A program made the position numbers and the translations under genes. This document shows positions 1 through 7,969 of a stretch of 64,000 nucleotides of DNA, one piece after another. A model generated the notes under the pieces. It saw only the letters and a list, made by a program, of their open reading frames with translations. It had not been told where the DNA came from and ran no database searches. The stretch is from CAYWMD01 sp964458575 (GTDB taxonomy: Bacteria > Verrucomicrobiota > Verrucomicrobiia > Limisphaerales > JADLHS01), in the NCBI GenBank assembly GCA_964458575.1, contig CAYWMD010000014.1, positions 43,815-107,814 on the forward strand. The letters run 5' to 3'. Each line of letters begins with the position of its first letter. The first letter of the stretch is position 1.

Positions 1-166
1 GGTGCGCGACGGTGAGTTTCCAGCGGTGTTGGGCGGCGAGCGCGTGTAGAAGCCGTAGCAAAACCACCGAGTCCAATCCCCCCGACACGGCCACCAGAAT
101 CCGTTGCCGCACAGAGAAGAGCTTTCGCGCGCGGATGGAATTCTCCACAGATTCCGCCAGATTCAT
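1..166 (-). CDS. tilS: tRNA(Ile)-lysidine synthase, N-terminal part (runs off the window)
   Basis: The minus strand from position 166 reads MNLAESVENSIRARKLF and then VAVSGGLDSVVLLRLLHAL. SGGxDS is the PP-loop ATP-pyrophosphatase motif, and its place about 25-30 residues from the start, followed by RWKLTVAH, is typical of TilS, which makes lysidine at the wobble base of tRNA-Ile (CAU). Only about 55 codons are present; the rest lies before position 1. Other PP-loop enzymes (TtcA, GuaA) share the motif, but the N-terminal position and the following HxL-type strand favour TilS. Identification rests on this short stretch only. Confidence 0.75.
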   Translation of the reverse strand, partial: MNLAESVENSIRARKLFSVRQRILVAVSGGLDSVVLLRLLHALAAQHRWKLTVAH

Positions 167-234
167 GGTGGCTTCAAGTTACCGTCTCAAGTAAATAGGG
201 AGCAAGGCGTTTGGAACAAACCCCGTTGGCCTGA

Positions 235-1305
235 TTAAAGCCGAGCTGTCCGCTTACACCTCCAGGTCATCAGGTAGAAACCCAACACCAGCAACACCCC
301 TGCCCCCGGCTCCGGAATACTCGCAATCCGGAAGCCGAGGTCGAACGTCTCGAACTGCGGCAATTCCCCACCATCGTTGCGATGTTCCCGCGTGGCTCGC
401 ATCGGTCTCTCCTGCCAAAACCATGAACCGCCCCGCACACCGCGCAGGTTGCCCACTGATTTGAGGGCATCGTTCCACTCTTCCACGTTTCCACCTTGAT
501 CAAAAGTGGCGTAGAAGCTTGCCGCCGAATTGAACTCCCCCGCGTCGGTCAGGGCGTTGTCAGCCGGAGGTTCGACTAATCCCGTGACCGCGTAACCATC
601 GTTGACCCCGTCCGGGATGCCGTCGTCGTAGAAATAATTGGCGCTGTTCGGGTCGCTGGGACTCCCATTGCGACTGTTGGGTTGGGTGTTGCTTCGGGTG
701 GGATACAGCCAGTAACTGTCGCTGTCACCGCCCTGGTCGGCGGGTTGATAATAGGCGGCTTTGTACCATTCGTTTTCACCCGGAATCCAAAACTCCGCGC
801 CGGGATTCTTTGCAAACCCAACGCCACTCAATGCGCCGTTCAAGGTGTAAGCGCCAGCTTCCGTCGTGGACGCATCCTGCGCGCCATTGGGCTGCCCGTT
901 GTGCAGCCAGTTCACGAACCGGGCCGCATCGAACCAGCTCACGTAAGTCACCGGACGATCTCCGCTTCCCAGCACTGAATAATTGTAGGTCCCGGGATCG
1001 CCGGTCCGCAGGATGCCGGCGATGTTCGCGTTCGCACCCATGTTGAGGTTGTAAAGCGAATAGGTGTCGGCCGCAGCGACCGCGTTGAGGAACGCCGCAT
1101 ATTGATTGAGCGTGACCTCGTACTTGCCCAGCGCGAAATCGTAACCCACCGCGCCGTAACCCGTCACCGGGTCGGCGGGATTTCCGGCGTCGCCCACGTG
1201 GACAAAATCAATGTTGATCAGCGCCAGCGCGCGGGTTGAAACAATCATCCCCACCACCAGAAACAGTGCCAGCCGCCTGAAAATAAAATCGCGTCGCTTC
1301 TTCAA
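235..1305 (-). CDS. Formylglycine-generating-enzyme-like (SUMF1) protein with PEP-CTERM sorting tag
   Basis: 356 residues. An N-terminal signal peptide (about 1-29, KKRRDFIFRRLALFLVVGMI start) precedes a SUMF1/FGE-type fold at about 35-325. Its hallmarks are YEVTLNQYAAFLNAV, PVTYVSWFDAARFVNWL, EFWIPGENEWYKAAYY, GGNVEEWNDA and LRGVRGGSWFW. The C-terminus has the PEP-CTERM form: IPEPGAGVLLVLGF, a hydrophobic stretch, then the basic tail RCKRTARL. The protein is therefore probably exported and processed by an exosortase. FGE family members activate sulfatases, but many PEP-CTERM versions have no known catalytic role. No sulfatase gene is nearby. It is convergent with nothing and stands alone. 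Confidence 0.85.
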   Translation of the reverse strand: MKKRRDFIFRRLALFLVVGMIVSTRALALINIDFVHVGDAGNPADPVTGYGAVGYDFALGKYEVTLNQYAAFLNAVAAADTYSLYNLNMGANANIAGILRTGDPGTYNYSVLGSGDRPVTYVSWFDAARFVNWLHNGQPNGAQDASTTEAGAYTLNGALSGVGFAKNPGAEFWIPGENEWYKAAYYQPADQGGDSDSYWLYPTRSNTQPNSRNGSPSDPNSANYFYDDGIPDGVNDGYAVTGLVEPPADNALTDAGEFNSAASFYATFDQGGNVEEWNDALKSVGNLRGVRGGSWFWQERPMRATREHRNDGGELPQFETFDLGFRIASIPEPGAGVLLVLGFYLMTWRCKRTARL

Positions 1306-1505
1306 AACTCGCCACTGATGCGGCTGACCTTTTCAGCGTACGCATCGAAAGGAATTCGTACCACAACCGGCCTGATTGCCAACAGGTAAATACACGCAAG
1401 CCAGCCCGCACAAATCCGGATAGTTTGAAGGCGCGGCCCAAACTTGCGTCCCCTCCAAAACGTTGCGGTGGGGTAGATTTTGTTGAGATGCTCCGCTTTC
1501 CCTGT

Positions 1506-3320
1506 TCAGCCTACCTCTTCCTTCAGCCGTCGTTCCGCTTCCACATTGTTCAGGCCATGCCGATGACGCATGACGCTTACACCCACCACCGGCGGGTAGG
1601 CCTGGTCGGCTTTCATCCGCGGCTCAACGTACTCAATCACCTCGAACAGCAAACGATTCGCCGCCGTGTAATCCAGCCCGGTCAGTTTCTGAATGTAACG
1701 CGTCGAGCGGTCAATGAGCTTCAGGTTGCTCGGCACAACCCAGATCATATAGTTGCCCATCACGCGCCCCAGTCGGACCATCGTGCAGGTGGAAAGCGTG
1801 TTCAGCAGGATTTTCAGACCGACGCGCATCACGCCATCGAGCAGAAGATCCGTTTCCGGCACGGGCACAAGCACGGCCAGGCAATCCGGATTCCACCCCG
1901 CGACAAACAATTCCACCTCACGGCAACTCGCTGCGCTGCCGAGAAAAATCAAACCCGTGCTCGCGCCTGCCTGGCGCGCGGCTTCCAGTTGCTGCCGTTG
2001 AAATCCGTCGGCTGCCAACAATGAATTTTTCTCCGCCTCGACCACCAGCGCCACGGCACTGTCACCCGATCCGAGCGGACGATTCGCCGTGCCGTTCAAT
2101 CCGATGCGGAAGCGCATCAATTCCGCGTAGCTGATTTTGCTGATGATCTCGACGGTGCGGGCGTATTTGTCATCCGGCACGAGCCCGCGCACTTCCTCCG
2201 GCCGCCATTCGACGCAACGCGGCGTGCGCTTGCAAATGCGCCCCCAAGCCGTGGGCGAATCCGGATAGGGGACGTAAAGGAACGCCCAGGATTCGGTGGC
2301 GCTGGTGTCATCAAACTTGCGGAACGGCGGCGTGCAATACGTGGGCGAGCGTTCGGTGGTGTCCGTGAGCATGTCAATGCCCACGCGATCCGCGAAACAA
2401 TTGTTTTTCCGCGCGGCGCGGTAAACGGCCTCTTCCATCGCCACGAGTTTCGCGAGTGGGCCGGTCACGGCGGGAGCCTTCAAGGTGGCCAGAAGTTCGG
2501 CGAACCGGGCATGGAATTTCACCGGGTCGCAGCCGGGCTTGCCGGTCAAATCGCGCACGACCAGTTCCAACACCGTCACCAACACGGCCAGTTGGATGCT
2601 CGTCGCCTGCATCCGCGTGGAGCCGGTGATGGCCATGGGGCCGGTTGTCAGATTGACTTTTTCGATACGCGGGTCTTCGATCACTTCACGACTGCGCTGG
2701 ACGTGGGCGCACAACACCTCGTCCGGATTGTTGTAAACGAAATAAACCTTCGCTCCGACCTCCACACCCTTCCACGCCGTGCCGATGACGAACGACGTTT
2801 CTCCGCCTTCCGTAATGGCGAACACCACATCTTTGTTGCACACGCCCAGGTCGCCAATCTGTTTCTTGCCGAACGCGGTGAAATCTTCGAAGCCCTCCAC
2901 GGCCTTGATCAGCGCGAAATCCCCGCCGGCCATCACCGGAAACGCGCGGTTTTCCCAGTCCTTCGCCGCAGCGGACGCGCTGCGCTGCCAGAAATCGCGC
3001 CAGATCGAAACCAGTTGAATGCTCAGCCGCCCCGTCGAGCCGCAACCGGTGAAAAAAATCTTCCCGCCATTTTTCAACGCGGCCAGCACCGTGTCGGCCA
3101 TCGGCCGTGCCCGGCCCGATTCGGCAAATTCCCGATACTTGCGCAACACGTCGTCGTCCACGTCGAACAGCAACCTCAAGCCCGCCGCGATGTCGCGTTG
3201 GGCCGTCTCGCTCAAGCGGGCCGTGACGGGGTGGGACGATTCAGTGGTCAGCGCTCCCAGTTTGAACTGGCCGCTGATTTTGAGGAATTCTTCCGAACGC
3301 TGATTTGACTGTTCGCTCAT
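1506..3320 (-). CDS. SIS-domain protein of the MurQ/GckR (N-acetylmuramate-6-P etherase-like) family
   Basis: About 604 residues from the ATG at 3320 (MSEQSNQRSEEFLKI); an ATG 69 bases upstream is in frame but adds an unlikely leader. The first half carries IFFTGCGSTGRLSIQLVSIW, a MurQ-like phosphosugar-binding loop, then VVFAITEGGETSFVIGTAWK and GPMAITGSTRMQATSIQ, close to the GPxxITGSTRMK signature of MurQ and of the glucokinase regulator GckR. At about 600 residues it is twice the length of MurQ and resembles the two-SIS GckR-like architecture. It probably handles a sugar phosphate, perhaps in peptidoglycan sugar recycling. The exact substrate cannot be told from sequence. Confidence 0.75.
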   Translation of the reverse strand: MSEQSNQRSEEFLKISGQFKLGALTTESSHPVTARLSETAQRDIAAGLRLLFDVDDDVLRKYREFAESGRARPMADTVLAALKNGGKIFFTGCGSTGRLSIQLVSIWRDFWQRSASAAAKDWENRAFPVMAGGDFALIKAVEGFEDFTAFGKKQIGDLGVCNKDVVFAITEGGETSFVIGTAWKGVEVGAKVYFVYNNPDEVLCAHVQRSREVIEDPRIEKVNLTTGPMAITGSTRMQATSIQLAVLVTVLELVVRDLTGKPGCDPVKFHARFAELLATLKAPAVTGPLAKLVAMEEAVYRAARKNNCFADRVGIDMLTDTTERSPTYCTPPFRKFDDTSATESWAFLYVPYPDSPTAWGRICKRTPRCVEWRPEEVRGLVPDDKYARTVEIISKISYAELMRFRIGLNGTANRPLGSGDSAVALVVEAEKNSLLAADGFQRQQLEAARQAGASTGLIFLGSAASCREVELFVAGWNPDCLAVLVPVPETDLLLDGVMRVGLKILLNTLSTCTMVRLGRVMGNYMIWVVPSNLKLIDRSTRYIQKLTGLDYTAANRLLFEVIEYVEPRMKADQAYPPVVGVSVMRHRHGLNNVEAERRLKEEVG

Positions 3321-3398
3321 ATCATCATTGCCTGAAATGAAACATCTGTTCGCCCCGAGGTTGGCGTGGTGGAAATCTTTCGCAAGCAAAACTCCGCG

Positions 3399-4037
3399 TC
3401 AGGAACGAGCAGCCGATCGTGTCGCAACGCCATCCAGCGGCAGCCGCGCCAGACAGGTGTGTTTCGCCCCGCCCGGCGACAATTCACTGCGCATGACCTC
3501 CACCACGTCCGCCGTCCACTCGCCAAAGACGCGTCCGGCGGTTTCCCGCCCGAATCCCGCTAGGATATCGGCTTCGGGAGGTCGGAAGCTCTGGATGCGT
3601 GTCATCGTGATGTGCCCGGTGAATTTTCCCTCGCGTGCCTGAGCGGTAAGCGCCGCCGCCGCAGCCTCGACCACCCAGGCCAGTTCCGCCAATCGCTGTT
3701 CCTGGTCATGCACACCCACCCACAACACGCGCGGATTCCGCCAGTTCGGAAAGCAACCGACGCTTTCGGCGCGCAGCTTTAGGGGAGCGAATTTTTTGCA
3801 GGCGGTGCTGATTGCTTCCGTGAGCGCGCTCACGCGGGCCGGCGCCACCTGGCCAAGAAACTTCAGCGTGAGATGCCACTGCTCCGGTCGGGTCCAGCGT
3901 ACGACCGGCGCTGCTAATTTCCGCCGCAACGCATCCTGCACCTGCTGGATTTCATCCTTCACCGCCACCGGCACCGGCAACGCGATGAAAAGCCTCAGGC
4001 CGGGGGTCGTAGTTGCTGCTGAAACTTGCGGGTTCAC
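3399..4037 (-). CDS. thpR: RNA 2',3'-cyclic phosphodiesterase (LigT/ThpR)
   Basis: About 212 residues from a GTG at 4037 (VNPQVSAATTTPGLRLFIAL). The two catalytic HxTx motifs of the 2H phosphoesterase family are present: WHLTLKFLGQV and GHITMTRIQSF, about 85 residues apart as expected. The C-terminal VVEVMRSELSPGGAKHTCLARLPL matches the family end. ThpR enzymes open 2',3'-cyclic phosphate ends and can act on tRNA halves. The frame is open upstream to 4298, but that part is Arg/Ser-rich, overlaps the divergent gene at 4232 and looks non-coding, so a start near LRLFIAL is preferred. It ends 78 bases before the start of the SIS gene on the same strand. Confidence 0.85.
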   Translation of the reverse strand: MNPQVSAATTTPGLRLFIALPVPVAVKDEIQQVQDALRRKLAAPVVRWTRPEQWHLTLKFLGQVAPARVSALTEAISTACKKFAPLKLRAESVGCFPNWRNPRVLWVGVHDQEQRLAELAWVVEAAAAALTAQAREGKFTGHITMTRIQSFRPPEADILAGFGRETAGRVFGEWTADVVEVMRSELSPGGAKHTCLARLPLDGVATRSAARS

Positions 4038-4231
4038 GTCTATTTTCAAGCAGGTTCCGCGTTCACCGGTAACCAAGGGAGGTTCGGCACGAAACTTTGC
4101 CACTTCGCCGAGGAAAGCCCCACAGCCAGATTGCCGTGAATGTCTGCAACCTTGCGCATCATGCGCGCGCAGGCTTTCCCAATCGCTGTCGCTTGTCAAC
4201 GCCCGACGCTCTCGGCTAGTTTGTCCGCGAC

Positions 4232-5353
4232 ATGCCGATCGTGACTGACGCCGATCCAACCAGCCAGGTCCCGCTCGCCGTGGATTTGGACGGCACACTC
4301 ATTCGCAGCGACATGATGTGGGAATCGCTGGCGCGATTGCTGCGCGAGCAACCGCTCACCGCGCTGGCTGCGCCGTTCTGGTGGTCGCGGGGACGGGCCT
4401 TTCTCAAACAACAACTGGCCGCGCACGTTCAAGTGGATGCGACCACTCTGCCCTACAACGAACCCTTCCTCGATTGGCTGCGCGGTCAAAAGCGCGCCGG
4501 TCGCAAGCTCGTCCTTGCCACCGCTTCCGATCGCAAGATGGCGGAGCCGGTCGCTCGTCACGTCGGACTCTTCGATGAAGTGCTGGCCAGCGACGGCCGG
4601 ACCAATCTGCGCGACGCGGCCAAACTCAACGCGCTCACCCGGAAGTTCGGCGAGCGCGGTTTCGATTACGCCGGCAACTCCACCCCCGACCTGGAGGTCT
4701 GGCGCGGCTCACGCGAAGCCGTCATCGTCAATGCCAGTCCGGGGCTGGTGCGCCGTGCCGCGACGTGCGCGAAAGTGGGACCGATTTTTCCCGAGCCGGA
4801 ATCGCGGCTGCGGGCGCTGCTGCAAACCCTACAGCCGGTCCAATGGCTCAAGAACCTGCTCGTCTTCGCCCCCATCATCGCAACAGGCCACACGACCTTC
4901 TGGCCGATGTTGTCCGGCGCCGGCGCGTGGCTGGCGCTGTGTTACTGCGACTCGGGTCTGGCCGGGCTGGCGGACCTCCTCAATCTGGACGCAGACCGTC
5001 GGTGTGCCGCAACCCGTTCACTACCGCTCGCGTCCGGCCGGCTGCCGTTGTCGTGGGGCTTGCTGCTGTTTCCCGCGTTGCTGGTGTTCAGTTTTCTCAT
5101 CGCGTGGGAAGTCACCACGGAACTGGTGTTGTTGCTGGTCGTTTACCTGATCGGCGCCACAGCCGTCGCCTCGCGTGCCCGGCGCGCACCGGCAATGGAT
5201 GCGCTTGTGCGCGCGTTGCTCTACGGCCTGCGCGTGCTGGCCGGCGTCGTTGCCACGGGTGTCGTTTGCCCCCTCTGGCTGATCGTCGGTTCGCTGCTCA
5301 TCTTCCCCGTGCTGGCTGTGACGGAAGGACGCTCTGCCCGGATTGGTTCCTGA
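4232..5353 (+). CDS. HAD phosphatase fused to UbiA-type prenyltransferase; truncated and probably degenerate
   Basis: 373 residues. Residues about 10-200 form a HAD-type domain: LAVDLDGTLIRSD (motif I DxDGT intact), KLVLATASDRKM (motif II region), then DYAGNSTPDLEVW, where relatives have GDxxxD and here the first Asp is Asn. Residues about 205-373 match UbiA prenyltransferases: LQPVQWLKNLLVFAPIIA, ADLLNLDADRR, SLPLASGRLPL and LLYGLRVLAGVVATG. The usual NDxxDxxxD reads ADLLNLDAD, so the Asn and one Asp are lost. The protein stops right after the fourth or fifth membrane helix, about 100-130 residues short of the family and without the second Asp-rich loop. In intact relatives this fusion is linked to polyprenyl-phosphate sugar transfer. 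I suspect a decaying gene. Confidence 0.7.
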   Translation: MPIVTDADPTSQVPLAVDLDGTLIRSDMMWESLARLLREQPLTALAAPFWWSRGRAFLKQQLAAHVQVDATTLPYNEPFLDWLRGQKRAGRKLVLATASDRKMAEPVARHVGLFDEVLASDGRTNLRDAAKLNALTRKFGERGFDYAGNSTPDLEVWRGSREAVIVNASPGLVRRAATCAKVGPIFPEPESRLRALLQTLQPVQWLKNLLVFAPIIATGHTTFWPMLSGAGAWLALCYCDSGLAGLADLLNLDADRRCAATRSLPLASGRLPLSWGLLLFPALLVFSFLIAWEVTTELVLLLVVYLIGATAVASRARRAPAMDALVRALLYGLRVLAGVVATGVVCPLWLIVGSLLIFPVLAVTEGRSARIGS

Positions 5354-5426
5354 AACTTGCCTTTCCGCGTGTTTTCGCCAAGCTCGGCCCGTGAGATAAA
5401 GACAAACACTGCCCCGAATCGAACTC

Positions 5427-7226
5427 ATGCAACTATCTCACGGGCCGAGCCGCGCATTGAAAGATCTGGCCAACCAACTTCTGTTTCGCAGCCGATACCC
5501 GTTTGCCATCGTCGCGGGTTTGGTGCTGGCCGCGGCGTTTCTGGAAATTGGTTTGACCGGCCTGGCCTGGGTCGCTCCAGCGCTCATCCTTGCCTGCGCA
5601 TGGAACAAAACCGGTGCGGACGCATTCCGCATCGGCTACGTCGCCGGCTTGACGCATTACCTCGCGTCGCTTTACTGGCTGCTGCTGATTCCGGTGCGGT
5701 TTTACCCGATTCTGGGTTGGGTCGCACTGAGCGCCTACCTCGCTTTGTATCCGGCGATCTGGGTCTGGCTGATGTCAGGCCTCAGGGGTCAGGGGGCAGA
5801 TTCGACCTGGCTGCGCCGCACCGCGTGGTCGCTTGGAGGCGCCGCCCTTTGGGTGGCGTTGGAAATGATCGTGGGGCGACTGCTCAGTGGCTTCCCATGG
5901 AATTACCTCGGCACGTCGCAATACCGGATGTTGCCGCTCATTCAAATCGCCTCGGTGACGGGCGTCTATGGCGTGACGTTCGTGATCGTTTGGTTCTCGC
6001 TCTCATTGTATTCGGGTGTGACGGCGATTCTGCGCCAGCCCACGCGGCGTCACGCCTGGTTGGGCGAAATGATTTTGCCCATGGCGACGCTGGCGGGCTT
6101 CTTCGCCTTTGGCCTCGGACGGTTACGCGAACCAAGCCCCGAAGGCCCGACTTTGGGAGTCACATTCATCCAGCCGAGCATCCCGCAAACGATGATTTGG
6201 AACACGTCGGAAAACTCAAATCGCTTTCAGAAATTGCTCGAACTCACCGAACGCGGTTTGACTGCAACTCGGCATGGTGTGGGTCATACAAATGAACCCC
6301 TCACCCGTCCTGCGGACACCCTCTCCCCATCGGATGGGGAGAGGGACGAAGTGAGGGGAAGCACCACCGACCTGCTCCTCTGGCCGGAAGCCGCGCTGCC
6401 GGAATTCAATGAAACTAGCTTCGCGGCCATCACAAACCTCATCCGTTCGCACGGGGTCTGGATGATCTTCGGCGCCGATGACGTGGAAGCCAAAGCCAAC
6501 CCAACCAAGGACAATCCGTACGACGTTTACAACGCCGCATTTCTTTTCAACCCGGATGGCCATTATGTGGCGACGTACCGCAAGCGCCATCTGGTGATGT
6601 TCGGCGAATACATTCCGCTCGAAAGCTGGCTGCCGTTCGCGAAATGGTTCACGTATTTCGGCGGGAGTTTTTCTTCCGGCGACAAGGTTGTGCCGTTTGA
6701 ACTGACTTGGTGGGGCGAGCGTCCTCGCGAGCCGCAATCGACATCAAACGACGGCTCGTCAGGAGCCTCGCCCCACCAGAAAACCAAAACGGCCACGTTG
6801 ATTTGTTTCGAGGACGTGTTCCCGCATCTCGTGCGCGAATACGTGAACGACGACACGGATTTCCTGGTGAACCTCACAAACGACGGCTGGTTCGGCGAAG
6901 GCGCGGAGCAATGGCAGCACGCCGCGGCCGCGGTGTTTCGCGCCGTGGAAAATGGCCTGCCCCTTGCACGTTGCTGCAACAACGGCCTGACCTGCTGGAT
7001 TGATTCATGCGGACGAATTCGCGACATACTGCGCGACAAAAACGGCACCATCTACGGCACGGGTGTGATGACTGCGCAAATTCCCGTGCTTGCGCCGGAT
7101 GAAAAACGCACGCGGACATTTTACAACAAACATGGCGATTGGTTTGGGTGGGTGTGTGTGGGATTGGCGGTGCTCGTGGTGCTCGCTCGACTGAAATTTC
7201 CAAATCGAAACTCAGCCGCCGTGTGA
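5427..7226 (+). CDS. lnt: Apolipoprotein N-acyltransferase
   Basis: 599 residues, longer than the usual 500-540 because of two inserted repeats. The N-terminal half has six or so hydrophobic helices (residues about 15-230, with FPWNYLGTSQYRMLPLIQIA typical of Lnt). The C-terminal nitrilase domain shows the Glu-Lys-Cys triad: LLLWPEAALPEF, TYRKRHLVMFGEYIP and TLICFEDVFPHLV. A last helix (WVCVGLAVLVVLARL) closes the protein. Lnt adds the third acyl chain to lipoproteins at the inner membrane; the 8-heme lipoprotein cytochrome at 37.0-37.9 kb is a possible client. In-frame insertions lie at about residues 290-311 and 428-451, outside the catalytic motifs. The gene starts 73 bases after the truncated HAD-UbiA gene. 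Confidence 0.93.
   Translation: MQLSHGPSRALKDLANQLLFRSRYPFAIVAGLVLAAAFLEIGLTGLAWVAPALILACAWNKTGADAFRIGYVAGLTHYLASLYWLLLIPVRFYPILGWVALSAYLALYPAIWVWLMSGLRGQGADSTWLRRTAWSLGGAALWVALEMIVGRLLSGFPWNYLGTSQYRMLPLIQIASVTGVYGVTFVIVWFSLSLYSGVTAILRQPTRRHAWLGEMILPMATLAGFFAFGLGRLREPSPEGPTLGVTFIQPSIPQTMIWNTSENSNRFQKLLELTERGLTATRHGVGHTNEPLTRPADTLSPSDGERDEVRGSTTDLLLWPEAALPEFNETSFAAITNLIRSHGVWMIFGADDVEAKANPTKDNPYDVYNAAFLFNPDGHYVATYRKRHLVMFGEYIPLESWLPFAKWFTYFGGSFSSGDKVVPFELTWWGERPREPQSTSNDGSSGASPHQKTKTATLICFEDVFPHLVREYVNDDTDFLVNLTNDGWFGEGAEQWQHAAAAVFRAVENGLPLARCCNNGLTCWIDSCGRIRDILRDKNGTIYGTGVMTAQIPVLAPDEKRTRTFYNKHGDWFGWVCVGLAVLVVLARLKFPNRNSAAV
6297..6358. repeat. Palindromic repeat A inserted in lnt
   Basis: Nested inverted repeat inside the lnt frame. 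Inner arms CCTCTCCCCATC (6320-6331) and GATGGGGAGAGG (6333-6344) are perfect over 12 bases with a one-base loop; outer arms CCCCTCAC (6297-6304) and GTGAGGGG (6351-6358) are also perfect. It is read as PLTRPADTLSPSDGERDEV. Its length keeps the frame. It lies just before the catalytic Glu strand of the nitrilase domain. A related pair of hairpins is in addB at 54959-55063. Confidence 0.85.
6708..6778. repeat. Palindromic repeat B inserted in lnt
   Basis: Perfect 12-base outer arms TGGTGGGGCGAG (6708-6719) and CTCGCCCCACCA (6767-6778), with further inner pairing between GCGAGCCG and CGGCTCGT. Translated as WWGERPREPQSTSNDG and on to GASPHQ. The right half is the same base for base over about 25 positions as a stretch of recN (8457-8481), so this is a mobile-type repeat and not a lnt domain. 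Confidence 0.88.
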
Positions 7227-7383
7227 CACTGGGCGTTCACCGCCTTTGCGAATCGAAGCCCCGATATGAAATCTGAACTAACTGGATGCTCGACAACCAA
7301 TTACGTCCAGAATAGGATTCAGTCATGAAGAATGATAGGCTGCACAACCCGCCGCCTACTATTGGCGATTAGGCCGCTGCACC

Positions 7384-7896
7384 ATGCGCAAGCTGCTCGT
7401 TCGTTTGGTTCTACTTTTGGTCGCGTTAGCGATTGCCACAGGGGTTTGGATTATTGCGCAGACGCCGAAGCCACTGACAATCACAATCACATTCACCGGA
7501 TACACCAACGATGCGTTGTTCGGTGACCGTCGAGTCTTGTTTGTGGTCACCAATCACAACGATGTCGCCGTGAAACGATGGCATGTCTGGCTCATCGAGG
7601 GCAAAGATGGCGCTCCGCCGGTGGACGCGTTTTACGCTGTCGAAGGGGGACTTCCCATCCCACGACCAACGACCGCGTTTTTGGCCGCTCGACAGTCAGA
7701 AACCATGTCACTTCCTATTCCGACTAATCAATTGCCTTGGCGTGCACTTGTGCAGTTCTCGCCGGATGGTTGGAAATACCGATACTCGATGTGGAGAGCC
7801 GGGAATTCCAAGACTAGCGACTTGGCGAACCAGCTTCACGTTCCGTATGCTGACTTGCCAGTCCAGGTTTTCGCGAGCGACTGGATTGACAAATGA
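7384..7896 (+). CDS. Hypothetical membrane-anchored or secreted protein
   Basis: 170 residues. It begins MRKLLVRLVLLLVALAIATG, a membrane anchor or signal peptide, followed by a mostly beta domain: LTITITFTGYTNDALFGDRR and VLFVVTNHNDVAVKRWHVW. The pattern FTGYTND...FxVTNxxxxxVxRW recurs, in my experience, in verrucomicrobial proteins of unknown function; I cannot give a role. It lies between lnt and the convergent recN, with 157 bases of non-coding DNA before it. The start has no good Shine-Dalgarno sequence in view, but the following signal sequence supports it. Confidence 0.6.
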   Translation: MRKLLVRLVLLLVALAIATGVWIIAQTPKPLTITITFTGYTNDALFGDRRVLFVVTNHNDVAVKRWHVWLIEGKDGAPPVDAFYAVEGGLPIPRPTTAFLAARQSETMSLPIPTNQLPWRALVQFSPDGWKYRYSMWRAGNSKTSDLANQLHVPYADLPVQVFASDWIDK

Positions 7897-7969
7897 CTAC
7901 GCGGCTTTTGGGGGATAGGCTGAAGTCACCGATAGCAAACTAGCTGATTTCTATGCCACCACCCTTGTT

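Noticed and set aside
4038..4298. Upstream extension of the thpR frame
   Set aside because: The extra 87 codons are Arg/Ser-rich with no family match and overlap the start of the divergent HAD-UbiA gene; a GTG at 4037 gives the normal length.
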